A stretch of DNA of 64,000 bases from Megamerina dolium (taxonomy: Eukaryota > Arthropoda > Insecta > Diptera > Megamerinidae). The DNA lies in assembly GCA_963854835.1 (NCBI GenBank), contig OY978525.1, positions 58,101,855-58,165,854 of the forward strand, written 5' to 3'. This document shows, one piece after another, positions 35,029-47,424 of this stretch. The number at the start of each line of letters is the position of its first letter. Within the stretch, counting starts at the first letter, position 1. The translations under genes and the position numbers were made by a program. The notes under the pieces are model-generated. The model did not search any database. It worked only from the letters and a program-made list of their open reading frames with translations, and was not told the DNA's origin.

Positions 35029-35440
35029 ACCTTCTTCTGTATTCGTAAGGTCTTCATTGCATAACGTTAGTTTTGTCTACTTTCTCTGTCTAGTATTCTC
35101 ACCTTTCAAAATCAGCTGTGTGGTTGGTATTTTGTATGTGCTGTGCGAACGCCGTTGTTGTTTTTTATTTTTTATGTCCAAATCGTGCTCCGATATCCTC
35201 GTTCGCAATTCTCTCGTCGTTTTTCCGATATATATTTAATCGCAATGTTCACCGTCTTTTCCATTACTTCTGTAAACAAAAATTTTTTGTTGGTTTTTGT
35301 TAATATTGTCTTTCATATTGGAGAAAAGTGCATATGTTGTTTCGCTCGGCTTTAATGCCCAACAGATGTTATCATTGTTATCATTGTTTATTATTGTTTT
35401 GTTAAATCTTGTTTGTTTTGCTACCTTCTTCCACGTACCT
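35029..35440. other. no recognised gene
   Basis: T-rich DNA. Short frames have no family motif. Confidence 0.5.
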
Positions 35441-37270
35441 TTACAGTTTCGCACTTTTTATTTGTTTACTACGTATGAGTGCAATAAGTGTGGGCATAAC
35501 GCGATATATGTATAATGGTCCATTTAGAACAGTAAAGCATGTAAAATCGCGAGAGTTTTCATCGAGCGGTATTTGCCAAAACGCACGATGTAGATCAAGG
35601 GGGCTAATGAATTTGGCAGAAGGTAATCGACTTATTATACCCTCGATATGGGGTAAAGGATATGGATCTTTAATTGTTAAACCATAGACCCTTCTGGAAA
35701 CCGGACTGGACCACGGACTATTCGGCGATTCTTCAATAACACTCAATCTCAACATATCATGTATCTCATAGTGCACTAACTTCTTATTGGCAGGAGAAAT
35801 TGGAAAATACCTTTGCTTTACTGGCCGAATATTCGGTTCCAATTCAATAACATGTTCCATAAATTATGTTTTCCCTAAGACTTCATTTTCAGATGATGGA
35901 AACATATTCTTCACAACAACTAGTTGTTGTTGCTGCTCCTTTGTTAACATGATGGTATTTTCTTTAACCAAATCTTTATTAGGTTCGATACCGTTGGAGG
36001 ATATAAGGTTTGATGCAATTTTGAAGTTACTCCAGAAATCGATTCACAAAATAAGTTTATATGACAGCGTAGGTACAAAAAAAAAAGTTAATTGATTCCC
36101 TTTGATTCCGAAATTGTACTGTGGTACAAACAATGCCAAACACAATGTGCTGCTTTTCATCAGCAATATGAACTATATGCTTTAAATGTAGGATCTTTCA
36201 AAACTTCATTGGCAAATGTTCCTCTTATATAATTTTTGCACACCACTACCTAGCAACCCTAAATATTTCCTCCCATATATCTCTCAAATCTCAAATCTCT
36301 CTATCTCAAATCATTTCATTTATTCTTAACACATTTTATAAGGTTGTTTATTTTTTTCTGCATTTTTTTACGTTATTCCAGAATCTTTCTAGGCGCACAG
36401 ATAAACGTGGAAAAGACACAGAATTAGGTGAGTCATTAAAAATTTTAGAGCGACATTAATTATATTTGTTTAACCGTTGCTCATATGGAACTATTGGTAT
36501 GGTATTTGGATTGACTTCTGACTGTGAAGTATGGGGTGTGAGTGACATATCTTTTGCGTTATTGGAGGGTGGCGAGGAATCTGTTTCGAAGCCTTGCTCA
36601 GTTACGAGTTTTTTGATCGTACCCAATTCAACACAAGCTATATTTTGATTTCTCTAACTTGTCTGCGCAGCGAATTACGTGATCCTACATTAACCCAATT
36701 AAGCAAATTGACTAGACTTTGTTATTTAAGTTGCTATGATTCACCTTTAATACAAAGTCTACGCAATTCGGCTAATGACGTAATGGAAACAAATGGCACT
36801 CATTGACGAATTTTGGGACGTAAACGCCGCTGTAATATGTATACTAACTTGATTTAGGATTACGGACTACGTCTGTCTTCCGCTATTTGAAGCACAACAT
36901 TTCTGTACTCATCAAATGCTTCTGAAGGACACTGTTTCCGGTGCCTCATGGTTTCGATCACTTCAGTATCAGTTTTGGTATATCGAAATTTGTACGCAAG
37001 CCTCACAAAGCGATGGCCATGTGATTCGATCGACCGAGCGTCTGTAACGCCAGTACCAGTCCTTCGTTTCATGTGTGAACAGGCACTGCATATGATCACA
37101 AAGCAAATTAAAATTAGTGTATCTATAACCTAAGATTGTATCCTATAGATAAAGCTCTCAACAGATAATTTTGGAGTTCCGTAAAATTTAATATCCCAAT
37201 TTGCTACTTCTGGATATGCCATAACAGAGGCATCACTCAATCGCATCTGGCCTATTTGGTGATTAAAACG
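35441..37270 (-). pseudogene. decayed Ty3/gypsy gag and pol
   Basis: Reading down the minus strand: a gag capsid start near 37210 (NWDIKFYGTPKLSVESFI); more capsid at 37099-36860 (FRYTKTDTEVIETMRHRKQC, AFDEYRNVVLQIA); a further scrap near 36770 (SLAELRRLCIKGE); a protease/RT linker near 36100-35870 (FKIASNL, EQQQQLVVVKNMFPSSENE); and RT at 35860-35441 (IRPVKQRYFPISPANKKLV, LRLSVIEESPNSPWSSPV, FISPLDLHRAFWQIPLD). A deletion removes the codons between PWSSPV and the YPLPHIE motif. No LTR is seen. The family differs from the gypsy elements at 30-32 kb and 37.4 kb. Confidence 0.78.
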
Positions 37271-37402
37271 TGTGTGTGTGGCCAATTACGTGTCGAGTTG
37301 TGACGGTGAAAAACATGATTATTTATATTTATATTAATGTCTATTATTAGGTGGTACACTATTAATATTGAGCCTACCCAAAGCATTTAATAATGCGTTA
37401 TT

Positions 37403-37620
37403 TGTAATAAGTGTGGGCGCACCTTTAATTTATATCACATTTGTCGTGTAAGCAAAATGTCAAACTATATACAAGGAAGTATTGTTACGGTGTCCCGTTA
37501 TTTTAAAGTTAGCTTAAGCAGTTAAAATAGTGTACAAGCATAATATTGTAAAATAAGATTATTTTAAAGAATAAAGAAGTCAGTAGACTTTGTTGAAGAT
37601 AATAAGTACAGCTTATTACA
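37403..37620 (+). repeat. 5' LTR of a Ty3/gypsy element
   Basis: 218 bp from TGTAATAAGTGTGGGCGC to GCTTATTACA, followed directly by a primer site. It matches 46995-47212 over its whole length, with about 20 differences by eye, so the pair is not young. Confidence 0.9.
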
Positions 37621-37638
37621 TGGTGTCAGAAGTGGGAT
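37621..37638 (+). other. primer binding site, tRNA-Leu type
   Basis: TGGTGTCAGAAGTGGGAT lies immediately after the 5' LTR. It complements the 3' end of an insect tRNA-Leu (ATCCCACTTCTGACACCA). Confidence 0.8.
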
Positions 37639-37766
37639 GCCAATCAATTAAATTGCAAAAAGAATAAGTTGCTAATAGACGAAAAACACCGTGGTCGTGT
37701 GCAGAACAAAGGAATAAATCAGAAATAAATTTGTATATTATCGGGGAAGAGTCATCGGAATTAATA

Positions 37767-38620
37767 ATGACATCAAGCGAATGTGTGATACCGGAACTCG
37801 ATTGTGTAAACTTGGCAAACGAATGGCCGAATTGGAAAAGATATTTTATGGTGTACATGATTGCGACTGGTAAATCGAACGCAGCGGAAACGACAAAAAT
37901 TGCAAATTTCATCTGGCTACTTGGTACACAAGGGGTAAATATTTACAACACCTTGTACCCGAACGATGGTAATCAAGATACACTATTGGGTACAGTCACC
38001 TCTGGTGATGCAGTCATGCAACGTACATTGGAAGAGGTATTGGCGAAATTTGATCGGCATTGCTTGCCACAGCGGAATATTGCCATGGAATCATATAAAT
38101 TGAATATAATTACACAAAAAGAGCGGCAAACATTCATGGAATTTGAAACAGAATTACGAATACAGGTACGTCATTGCAACTTTGTAAGTGCATGTGGTGC
38201 ATCGTACGAAAATCGAATGCTGCGAGACCGAATTATTGTCGGAGTACATGACAAGAAGATGAAATTAAAACTGCTGGACGATCGTGATGAGCAGCTAACA
38301 CGCGTTATTGACACTTGTAAAACATATGAGGCTGCAAACGCAAATAAGAAAATTTTAGACTCAAGATCAACAACAAATAATGTCATCGACGCAAGTGAAA
38401 GGGTTGAACCAACATCAGCGTAATCAATCGCTTCTGTTTTAACTGCGGTAGTCCATGGAAATTTGGACACAACACAGAATGCAAGGCGAAGGATATCATC
38501 TGCCATACGTGTGCAAAGAAAGGCAATTTTCAAAGGATGTGCAGGAAAAACAAGAAGTACTCGACCGAAATGAAGAAAAATTCTGAAGACAACAACAATA
38601 ACACCACGGTGCTATCCGTA
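37767..38620 (+). pseudogene. Ty3/gypsy gag with zinc knuckles
   Basis: The ATG at 37767 opens a 219-codon capsid frame: NEWPNWKRYFMVYMIATGKS, FIWLLGTQGVNIYNTL, FDRHCLPQRNIAMESYKLNI, RMLRDRIIVGVHDKKMKLKL. It ends at 38423. After a frameshift, two knuckles follow (CFNCGSPWKFGHNTEC, CHTCAKKGNFQRMC) at about 38430-38545. Pol does not follow: near 38625 the sequence changes into LINE RT. Protease, RT, RNase H and most of integrase are missing, and only the integrase C-terminus reappears at 46300. Confidence 0.87.
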
Positions 38621-38624
38621 ACGC

Positions 38625-39125
38625 TCTTGAATGCAAAAGAGTCCCATGCAAAATCATCAAACTCGTCGAGGCACTCTACACCGAAGCAGGTTGCCGGGTA
38701 ATGAACAAAGAACTTCTAGTCGACATAATAAAGATACTCGCAGCAGGCGTACGACAGGGGTGTGTATTATCACCCCTGCTTTTTAACATCGTATTGGATA
38801 CTATTATGAAGAATGCCACAAGACCTGAAAGTGGGATTACCTGGGGCCTGCAGGGTCGTCTCGTTGACCTCGATTATGCGGATGAATTTGCCTGCTATCT
38901 CACAGCTACTCGGATATGGAGACGAAATTGCAACTGGTACAAGATGCCGCCGCTAAAGTCGGCTTGGCATTCAACATTCCAAAAACCAAAGTATTGCGTA
39001 TAAACAAACAAAATACGCGTGCATTCGCGATTGATGGTATCCAGCTGGAGGAAGTACATTCTTTTTGCTATCTGGGTAGCATCATCTCGACGTCGGGTGG
39101 TTCGAGCGAAGACTTCCAATCTGGA
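38625..39125 (+). pseudogene. LINE reverse transcriptase fragment, family unresolved
   Basis: Two overlapping frames give KIIKLVEALYTEAGCRV, GVRQGCVLSPLLFNIVLD and LDYADEFACYL, then after a frameshift LVQDAAAKVGLAFNIPKTKV and SFCYLGSIISTSGG. The catalytic motif reads YADE where YADD is expected. It is bounded by gypsy gag on the left and the Jockey element on the right. Confidence 0.75.
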
Positions 39126-39164
39126 ATGCATCACACATCTCGCGGTCCACAAAATTCAAAACAA

Positions 39165-40320
39165 ATGAATTCAACAAAAATTCAAAAGCAGAACACTACC
39201 CCTATTAGTTCAGAAAATAGATACGCTTTGCTTTCAGGTGATGAAAGTGACGAAAATATTATCTCCAAGAAAAATTTCAAACCCCCACCCATTTTCTTAA
39301 GAGAACGCAACTCAGATAAGTTGATTTCTATAATTACAAGTCTTATAGGACCAAAGAATTTCCACGTTGTTCCTATTCGCAAAGGCCAAATTGAGGAAAC
39401 CAAAGTGCAAATCTACAGCGAAACTCATTATCGCAAAGTAATTGCGGAATTTGATGCTGTAAAAAAGAATTACTACACATATCAGCTAAAAAGTAGTAAA
39501 GGCTTAATCGTAGTACTCAAAGGCGTCGAACCCAACGTTGACATTAACGAAATCAAACTTGCCCTTCAGGAAGAAGGGTTTCAAGCCAAAACAGTATTCA
39601 ACATTGTCAACAAGAGCAATATACCTCAACCGTTATATCGTATTGAGCTTCAGCCTGAAACAAAACCCCTAAAAAAAGGTGAAGTACACCCCATATATAA
39701 AATTCGATATTTATTGCATCGCAAAATCACAATCGAAGAACCCCATAAGAGAACTGGACCTCCTCAGTGCAGCAACTGCCAAGAATATGTACATACTAAG
39801 ACATATTGTACTCTGCCAGCTGTTTGTGTGATTTGTGGAGATCTCCATAAATCAAACATATGCCCAAAATCTAAAGGCGATGCTAGCATGAAAAAATGCA
39901 GCAATTGTGGAGGTAATCACACTGCAAATTATTGAGGTTGCCCAGTATATACAACCCTAAAGTTAAATTTCTCCGCTAGCAATCAACCTCTAAAACCAGT
40001 TGAGCAAACTCAGATAGCCAACTCAAGTAAGAGACAAAATATTGATGCAACACAATTCTTCTCTGCAATCCCAAACAATAATCAAACCAATTCATACGCT
40101 AGCGTGTTAAAACAAAACCCACACCAACAAAGCAATGTAAATAATGAGCAGAAACACTCATTGCCCACCCAACAACCAAGTACCCTTGAACATTTGCTTC
40201 AAACATTAATTCAAAATATGAACCAATTCATGAACTCAATGCAAACAATGATGCAAGAAATGATGAAAAATCAATCGATGCTACTCCAAACATTGCTATC
40301 CAGACCATCAGTTGCCTTAA
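39165..40320 (+). pseudogene. Jockey LINE ORF1, one nonsense codon
   Basis: Starts MNSTKIQKQNTTPISS at 39165. It carries the RNA-binding ORF1 fold of the Jockey group (KGLIVVLKGVEPNVDINEIK, YRIELQPETKP, IYKIRYLLHRKITIEE) and three zinc-knuckle-like motifs (CSNCQEYVHTKTYC, CVICGDLHKSNIC, CSNCGGNHTANYxGC). The stop TGA at 39933-39935 lies inside the last knuckle. The same frame continues afterwards into a Gln/Met-rich tail and merges with ORF2. The protein would bind the LINE RNA. Confidence 0.87.
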
Positions 40321-42867
40321 GATATGCCACTGGAACGCCAACGGCTTCTGAGACCCATTTCACTGACAAAAATTGCTACCAAATACCATATTACAAACTG
40401 TACACCACAAATCATCCGCATGGTAAGGCACGCGGAGGAACTGCCATATTGATAAAAAGCAGAATAAAACATCATGTTCTCGAAGATTTCAGTAGCGTCT
40501 ACTTGCAAGCAACATCTATATGTCTGGAAGAATACATCTCTAAGCTAGTAATATCTGCGATATACTGTCCCCCAAGATACAGTATTACCGAACAGCAATA
40601 TAAAGAATTTTTCTCAACTCTTGGTAGCAAATTCTTGGTTGCTGGCGATTTCAACGCCAAACACACTCACTGGGGCTCCCGCTTAATAACTCCAAAAGGC
40701 AGAAGACTATGTTCAATCGTCACTCACCACGGCTACGATGTTATTTCAAATGGTCAACCGACATATTGGCCGACGGACAAGAGGAAAATACCCGATCTCA
40801 TAGACTTTGGAGTCGCCAAAGGTTTGCAGATGGAAAATATCTCCACAGAGTGTAATTATGATCTATCATCTGACCACTCACCCACGGTAATATCTATAAA
40901 ATCACCAAGCCCCCAAGGTAATTGCGTTAGAAAGAAAATAGACTGGTTAAAATTCAAGAAATATATAAATTCCCATCTTCCTCTGAGATGTAGACTCAGT
41001 ACTCGAAAAATTCAACCAGCTGCTCTCATTAGCTCTCAGCTCAGCCACCTGCACAAAGGTATGCAAGCAATCAAACTATAGCCCATACACACCAGCCGAT
41101 ATTGAATTGCTAGTAAGACAGAAAAGAAGACTCCGAAGACAATGGCAAGAATTCAGATCACCGAATCTGAAAACACAGCTACAGCACTGCACTCGAAAGT
41201 TAAAGCAAGCCTTAAAAAATAAAAACAACAAAGAGTTAGAAGAGCACATAGCGAAATTAACACCTGGTGAAGCGTCAGACTACTCTTTGTGGAAATCAGC
41301 AAAAAACTCAAATCGGCCAATTCTCACTGATTCCCGCATCCGTTTGAGTGACGGTAATTGGGCTAGAAGCAACTGTGAGAAGGGTTTGGCTTTTGCAAAC
41401 CACCTAAAAAGTGTGTTTACACCCAATCCACCCTCTTCACAGTCCTCATTACCAATATTAACTTCTCAACCTTGCTCAATACCGCTCAAAACTAAAAAAA
41501 ATGACATATTCAAAGCAATTTATAAAGATTTAAACCCAAAAAAATCACCTGGTCCAGATAATATTACCGGTAAAATGATAAAAGAGCTACCTCCGGCTTC
41601 AGTAATTCATCTGATGCACATTTTCAATGCTATCCTTCGTATTAAACACTATCACAAATGCTGGAAAACTTCAAAAATTATTATGATAGCAAAACCAGGA
41701 AAAGACCCTACAAAAGTTGCATCGTACAGACTTATCAGCCTCCTGCCTCTACTTTCTAAAATATTCGAAAAGCTACTTGTCATGAATATAACTTCATTTA
41801 TTAATCTCAACCAACTGATTCCTCAACATCAGTTTGGATTTAGAAAACAGCACGGCACAATAGAACAAGTCCACCGCATTGTAACTCTGATAAGGAACAC
41901 TTTTGAAGAAAAAAAGTATTGCTCAGCTGTCTTTCTTGATATCACTCAAGCTTTCGATAAATTATGGCACGATGGCCTTATTTACAAACTCAAACTATTA
42001 CTGCCTGCAAATGTCTCCTCATTGCTTAGTAGCTACCTCACGAAAAGACAATTTCTCGTACATCACAAGGATTACACAACAAATCCATTGGATATTCACT
42101 CTGGCGTTCCTCAAGGAAGCGTTTTGGGCCCCTTACTGTATCTCTTATACACTACAGATATGCCCAGCAATAACCATACATTTATATCGACCTTTGCAGA
42201 TGATACGGCAATATTGTGCTCTCGCTCTAACCCCATAGAAGCTACTAAACTCCTGCAGACTCATATCGATTCTCTCGAAATCTGGCTAGCAAAATGGCGT
42301 ATAAAAGTCAATGAATCAAAGAGCGTACATGTAACCTTCACGCTAAGGCCAGATACATGTCCCCCACTTAAAATTAATGGCCAATCAGTTCCACAATGTT
42401 CCTCAACAAAGTACTTGGGTATTCACCTCGACAGAAGGCTGACCTGGAAAAATCACATAGAGGCAAAGAAAACTCAGATCAAGCTTAAAATTAATCAGTT
42501 ATGGTGGCTGATACACAAAAGATCAAAGTTGAATCTCGAATACAAAGTGCTATTATATAAAGCAATCCTGAAGCCAATCTGGACTTATGGTATTCAGTTT
42601 TGGGGCACCGCATCTCCCTCAAATATCGAAAAATTGCAGCGAATACAATCCAAGTGTCTGCGAATTATTGTAAACGCGCCTTGGTATATGAGGAACGTTA
42701 ACATCCATCGAGATTTAAATGTACCCACAATTTCTGAGGAAGTTGCAATGTCTTGCAGAAGCTACATCCAAAAATTACACAGTCATCCGAATCCCCTTGC
42801 TAGGCAATTGTTGCTGAGCACGGGGCATCGTCGATTAAAAAGAAAAGACACACTGAATATGCTGTGA
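40319..42867 (+). pseudogene. Jockey LINE ORF2, endonuclease and reverse transcriptase
   Basis: ORF2 begins with KICHWNANG at 40319, but a deletion removes the following endonuclease codons. The remainder has GGTAILIKSRIKHH, LVAGDFNAKHTHWGS and the catalytic YDLSSDHSPTVI. The frame breaks near 41081. The second frame (41107-42867) is open: KKSPGPDNITGKMI, AVFLDITQAFDKLWHDGL, HSGVPQGSVLGPLLY and the intact catalytic FADDTAILC, then the C-terminal IQSKCLRIIVNAPWY. No RNase H domain is present, as usual for Jockey. Confidence 0.9.
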
Positions 42868-43195
42868 AATTGCTATACCTTGTGACTCAACAAATTGTGA
42901 TGGAACGTTGGGAATATCACATAATTTTATTTATTTTTATTTAGTTTGTAAGATTTGATTACTTATTGTTAGTTTCTAAGTAATTTTAGAAAGATCCAAT
43001 AAAAAAGCTTGAGAAAAAAAAAAAAAAAAAAGATAGTTGCAATGGACCTTTTTGAGTATGCTAACCATCAAATTATCAAATTATCTGGTGACAGAAAAAT
43101 TGCAAAATAAAACGTCAGGGCACATTATGGCGAAAATCTCCTCGGTTAGAGGTTGTGTGTTGGGTTTGGGACCCGCCACATAAAAAAACCCCCCA

Positions 43196-44000
43196 ATGAA
43201 AAAAACAAATATGCCTCGGATAAGGACTACCGCTTTTATTGATGACCCCCGCAAACGAAAAAAGGACAACGATTTACGGATATGCACCTGGAATGTCCGA
43301 TCCCTTTATAGGGAGGGTGCCTCTATCCAGCTGGTTGATGTCCTCGAAAAATACAGAGCTGACATCACCGCTCTCCAGGAAATGCGATGGACAGGACAGG
43401 GCTGCTCCAAAAGAGCGTCCTGTGACATCTACTACAGTTGCCATGCTGAAAGGCACGAATTAGGATGTGGATTTTTGGTCAGCAAGAGACTACGACATCT
43501 TGTCTCACATTTCACGCCTGTGAACGAACGGCTGGCCACAATCTGCATCAAGGCAAAATTTTTCAACATCAGCCTTATATGTGCCCACGCTCCGACGGAT
43601 GAGAAGGACAATGTGACCAAGGAGAGCTTCTTTCAGCGCCTCGAAGAAGCTTATGACCGCTGCCCCCGCCACGATATCAAAATCGTGCTTGGCGACTTTA
43701 ATGTCAGGGTGGGCAAGGAAGGTACCTTTGGTCCAACTGTCGGAAAATTCAGCCTCCACCAGAACACCTCCGATAACGGAATGAGGCTGATCGACTTCGC
43801 CGCAGCACGAAACATGGTAATTGGTGGTACCAGATTCCAGCATCTCGACATCCACAAAGCGACATGGCTGTCTCCAGATCAACGTACAAGAAACCAAATT
43901 GATCATGTGGTGATTGACGGAAGGCATGCTTCCAGTGTGATGGACGTGAATCGATCCGTGGTGCCAACATCGACTCGGATGCAGCTAAGGTGCGCACACG
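43196..44000 (+). pseudogene. RTE LINE apurinic endonuclease domain
   Basis: Starts MKKTNMPRIRTTAF. Motifs: LRICTWNVRSLYREG, DITALQEMRWTGQG (catalytic Glu), ISLICAHAPTDEKD, IKIVLGDFNVRVGKEG (Asp and Asn) and QIDHVVIDGRHASS. The final SDH motif is damaged: a short deletion near 43975 removes it and shifts the frame into the RT part. This is the family once labelled craniofacial development protein 2-like in annotations. Confidence 0.88.
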
Positions 44001-46161
44001 TTTATGTGTCGCAAATAACAAGAGAAGTCCCACACAGAGAAAGCTCCACGTCAGTAAGCTGCGATCACCAGAGACAGCAGATGCATTTTACACTCGACTA
44101 TCGGATCTGCTTATGCAGAACACTCCCCCACTTGATGATACATGCGCACGGTGGACACATATATCCCACTCCATGACTACTGCTGCCGAGGAGGTAATCG
44201 GTTACTACCGGCCTCTGAGGAATGAGTGGTATGATCAGGAGTGTCGCGACGCTACCGCAGAGAAAGACGCCGCATACAGAAAAACCCTACGTGCAGGCAC
44301 AACGCGAGCTGTTAAGGAGCGGTATAGAGAGAAAAGGAGTGCAGAGAGACGTCTTTTCAGGCGCAAGAAGAGGGAGTTGGAAAGACGCGAGTGTGAGGAG
44401 ATAGAGATGTGTACCGACAAGAATGAGACTCGAAAATCCTTTGAAAAGATCAAGCGCCTGAGTGGAGGTTTAAATCTCGGAGCCTCTTCTTGTCGTGATG
44501 GAAATGGGAATGTGGTTACAGATGTCCAGAGTGTACTGAGCCTATAGAGGGAACACTTCTCCACGTTACTGAATGGCGATGCTACGAACAATTCCGCCAG
44601 TGGAGGAGTTTGCCCGATAACCCCAATTACAGATGATGGTGTTGATATTCCACCACCCGACTATGTCGAGGTTGAAACGGCCATTTTAAGGCTTAAGAAC
44701 AACAAAGCTGCAGGTGCTGATGGCCTGCCTGCCGAGTTGTTTAAGACCGGAGGCGATGAGCTGCTCACCCTCATGCACCAGCTCATAAGCAGAATATGGT
44801 CGGATGAAAGCATGCCTGATGATTGGAGGCTCAGTGTTCTCTGTCCTGTACATAAAAAAGGAGACCCCACAATTTGCGCCAACTACCGTGGAATAAGTCT
44901 CCTGAGCATCGCATACAAGGTTCTATCGAGCGTACTGTGTGAAAGATTGAAGCCTATGCTCAGCAACCTGATTGGACCTTATCAGTGTGGCTTCAGACCT
45001 GGTAAATCCACCATCGACCAGATTTTCACACTGCGCCGAATCCTGGAGAAGACCCAAGAAAAACAGATCGACACACACCACCTTTTTGTTGATTATAAAG
45101 CCGCTTTCGACAGTCCGGTAAGGGATTACCTCTACGCAACAATGTCTGAGTTCCGTATTCCTGCAAAGCTCATTCGACTTTGTAGAATGACACTACATAA
45201 CTCCCGTTGTGCAGTGAAAATTGGGAAGGACCTCTCCGCACCGTTTAATACCGAACAGGGTTTCAGACAAGGTGATTCGTTATCGTGCGACTTCTTCAAT
45301 CTTATTATGGAGAAAATAATACGAACTGCTGATCTACGACATAATGGCACTATCTTCAACAAAAGTGTCATGCTGTTATCGTATGCCGACGATATTGACA
45401 TAATCGGCATGAACACGCGAGCGGTCAGTGCAGCATTCTCAGAGTTGGAAAGAGAGTCGCGTCGGATGGGTCTCACGGTGAACGAGGGCAAGACGAAGTA
45501 TCTAGTGTCAACAAACAAAGAGTCCCGGCGTCTTGGACAGCACGTCACTGTTGACAACTACGCTTTTGAAGTAGTAAGGGACTTTGTCTATCTTGGAACC
45601 AGCATTAACAGCAGTAATGACGTCAGCTTGGAGATCATGCGTAGGATAACTCTTGCTAACAGGTGTTACTTTGGGCTGAGTAAGCAATTGGGAAGTCGAG
45701 CCTTCTCTCGAAAAACGAAAACTACACTCTACAAGTCTCTCATCATGCCTGTCCTAACATATGGTGCTGAAGCCTGGACAATTTCCACCTCCGATGAGCG
45801 AATGCTTGGAGTTTTCGAGAGAAAAGTCCTACGAAAGATCTTTGGACCTATTTGCGTTGGTGGCGAGTACCGAATAAGGTACAGCCATGAGCTGTACGAG
45901 CTGTATGCCGATATTGACATAGTAAAGCGCATCAAAATCCAGCGGCTGCGCTGGCTAGGTCATGTCGAGAGAATGGAAGAACACGCTTCAGCTAAGAAGG
46001 TGTTATATTCGGAACCCGCTGGAGGACGACGCAGAAGAGAAAGACCTAACCTCCGGTGGAAAGACCAAGTACTGGAGAACCTGACGGCGCTTGGAATTTC
46101 TAACTGGCGCCAGCTAGCGAAGAACAGAGATGGCTGGCGAAGCATATTATTTTCGGCCTAA
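43990..46161 (+). pseudogene. RTE LINE reverse transcriptase, one stop
   Basis: The frame runs 43990-46161 with a single TAG at 44545-44547. Motifs: RNEWYDQECRDATAEKDAAY, NNKAAGADGLPAELFKTGG, VLCPVHKKGDPTICANYRGI, YQCGFRPGKSTIDQIF, LFVDYKAAFDSPVRDYLY, GFRQGDSLSCDFFN and the intact catalytic LLSYADDIDIIG. The C-terminus has VFERKVLRKIFGPICVGGEY and RLRWLGHVERMEEHA. It ends WRSILFSA. Reverse transcribes its own RNA at nicked DNA. Confidence 0.92.
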
Positions 46162-46299
46162 ATCGATATTCGGTTGTTATGGCCACATAAATAAAAAAAA
46201 AATAATAACATTATAAATGTTATATTCGATATTTTTAACAGGGTGGGTTACCCATCAATTCTGAAAACTGACAATAGTCCATGAATGCTACACCTCCGA

Positions 46300-46958
46300 A
46301 TTGTTTTTTGGAAATGCGTAAATGAAACGGTAATCCGAAATAAGTTAGAACAAAAAAGAGAAGGACAAAAATATTATTATGATCGAAGAGCGAAGTCGTT
46401 ACAGGTTTTAAATGACGGAGACTTGGTTATTTAAAAAAAAATGGAAGGAATGGCATTATTGCACAGTTGTTGCAAATTTCAATAATAGGTCATACATTAT
46501 GAAGGATAGTTTTGATAATCACTTTAGACGAAATAGAATATTGATTGCGAAAACAGTTAATAAAGATTTTAATGCTAATGATTTGTTGTTTGAAGAAAAT
46601 ATTAAAACACAGACCGATAGTCCCACTGATAGCTTTAAGGAAATTTCAATTGTAACACCACCTGAAAATAATCGAAATGAAAATGTTAACGTCGAAATGG
46701 TTGGTAAAGAAAACAAAATGTATGAATGATGGGAGTTATAGCGATGGTACGGTGGATGAACAGAGCCTAACAACAGACTTTGATAGGCCGATAGCAACGG
46801 CTATAAATCAAACTTGGCTAGAAGCCACTCGTTCAGAAGCAAACCATTCAGACAATTCTTCCGCTGAAACGAAAAGATCTAGAAGCGGTCGAGTAATTCG
46901 ACCAACACTGCGTTTTGGTAGGGATTATGGAGTTGAAACTCGGTTCAAGCGTAAATAG
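46300..46958 (+). pseudogene. Ty3/gypsy integrase C-terminus
   Basis: Frames near 46340-46440 (KYYYDRRAKSLQVLNDGDLV), 46412-46729 (WHYCTVVANFNNRSYIMKDS, HFRRNRILIAKTV) and 46677-46958 (SRSGRVIRPTLRFGRDYG) make up the tail of integrase, with two frameshifts. It ends just before a polypurine tract and the 3' LTR, so it is the missing pol end of the element whose gag is at 37767. Confidence 0.8.
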
Positions 46959-46977
46959 CAATAATTGTTCATTTTAA

Positions 46978-46994
46978 CCAAGAAGAAAAAAGGG
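46978..46994 (+). other. polypurine tract
   Basis: An almost pure purine run (AAGAAGAAAAAAGGG) directly before the 3' LTR. It is the plus-strand primer of LTR retrotransposons. Confidence 0.8.
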
Positions 46995-47212
46995 TGTAAT
47001 AAGTGTGGGCGCCCATTTAATTTATATCACCTCTGTCGTGTAAGCAAAATGTCAGAATATATACAAGGAAGTACTGTTACGGCGTCTCGTTATTTTTAAG
47101 TAAGCTTAAGCAGTTAAAATAGTGTACAAGTATAATATTGTAAAGGAATATTATTTTAAAGAATAAAGAAGACAGTAGACTTTATTAAAGATAATAACCA
47201 CAGCTTATTACA
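46995..47212 (+). repeat. 3' LTR of the Ty3/gypsy element
   Basis: 218 bp, TGTAATAAG to TTATTACA, paired with 37403-37620. The flanks (TTATT on the left, GTGAG on the right) do not form a target duplication. Confidence 0.9.
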
Positions 47213-47424
47213 GTGAGTCTTACAAGCATTCACAGCATTACCATCGGTGTCTTTGTTTAACTTCGGTAATGAATTCAATTTGGTTTATTGGATCTGGTTA
47301 AAGAAAGAACGCGTTGTAGTTAATTTTAAGATTAATTTAAGTATATTAAATACTGTATTTTTAATTTTATTTACATTTCATTTTATTTTTTTCTCATTCC
47401 CTCGGTCTCGAGTGGAGGTTCCGT
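47213..47424. other. no recognised gene
   Basis: A short scrap before the LTR-like segment. Nothing could be assigned. Confidence 0.4.

Larger units (their letters stand above)
39130..43031 (+). mobile_element. Jockey-type LINE, nearly full length
   Basis: ORF1, ORF2 (endonuclease plus RT) and a 3' A-run (about 43014-43031) are all present. Defects are a nonsense codon in ORF1, a deletion at the start of ORF2 and one frame break. The 5' boundary is approximate. Confidence 0.9.
43090..46200 (+). mobile_element. RTE-type LINE
   Basis: The 5' UTR begins near 43090 (GGGTTTGGGACCCGCCACAT at 43159-43178). Endonuclease and RT follow, and the element ends GGCCACATAAATAAAAAAAA. Two 3' fragments of the same family are at 50917 and 59205. 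One frameshift and one stop interrupt an otherwise complete reading frame. Confidence 0.9.

Noticed and set aside
37403..47212. A copia-type element.
   Set aside because: The gag and the integrase tail match Ty3/gypsy patterns, and no copia-type integrase or RT order is present.
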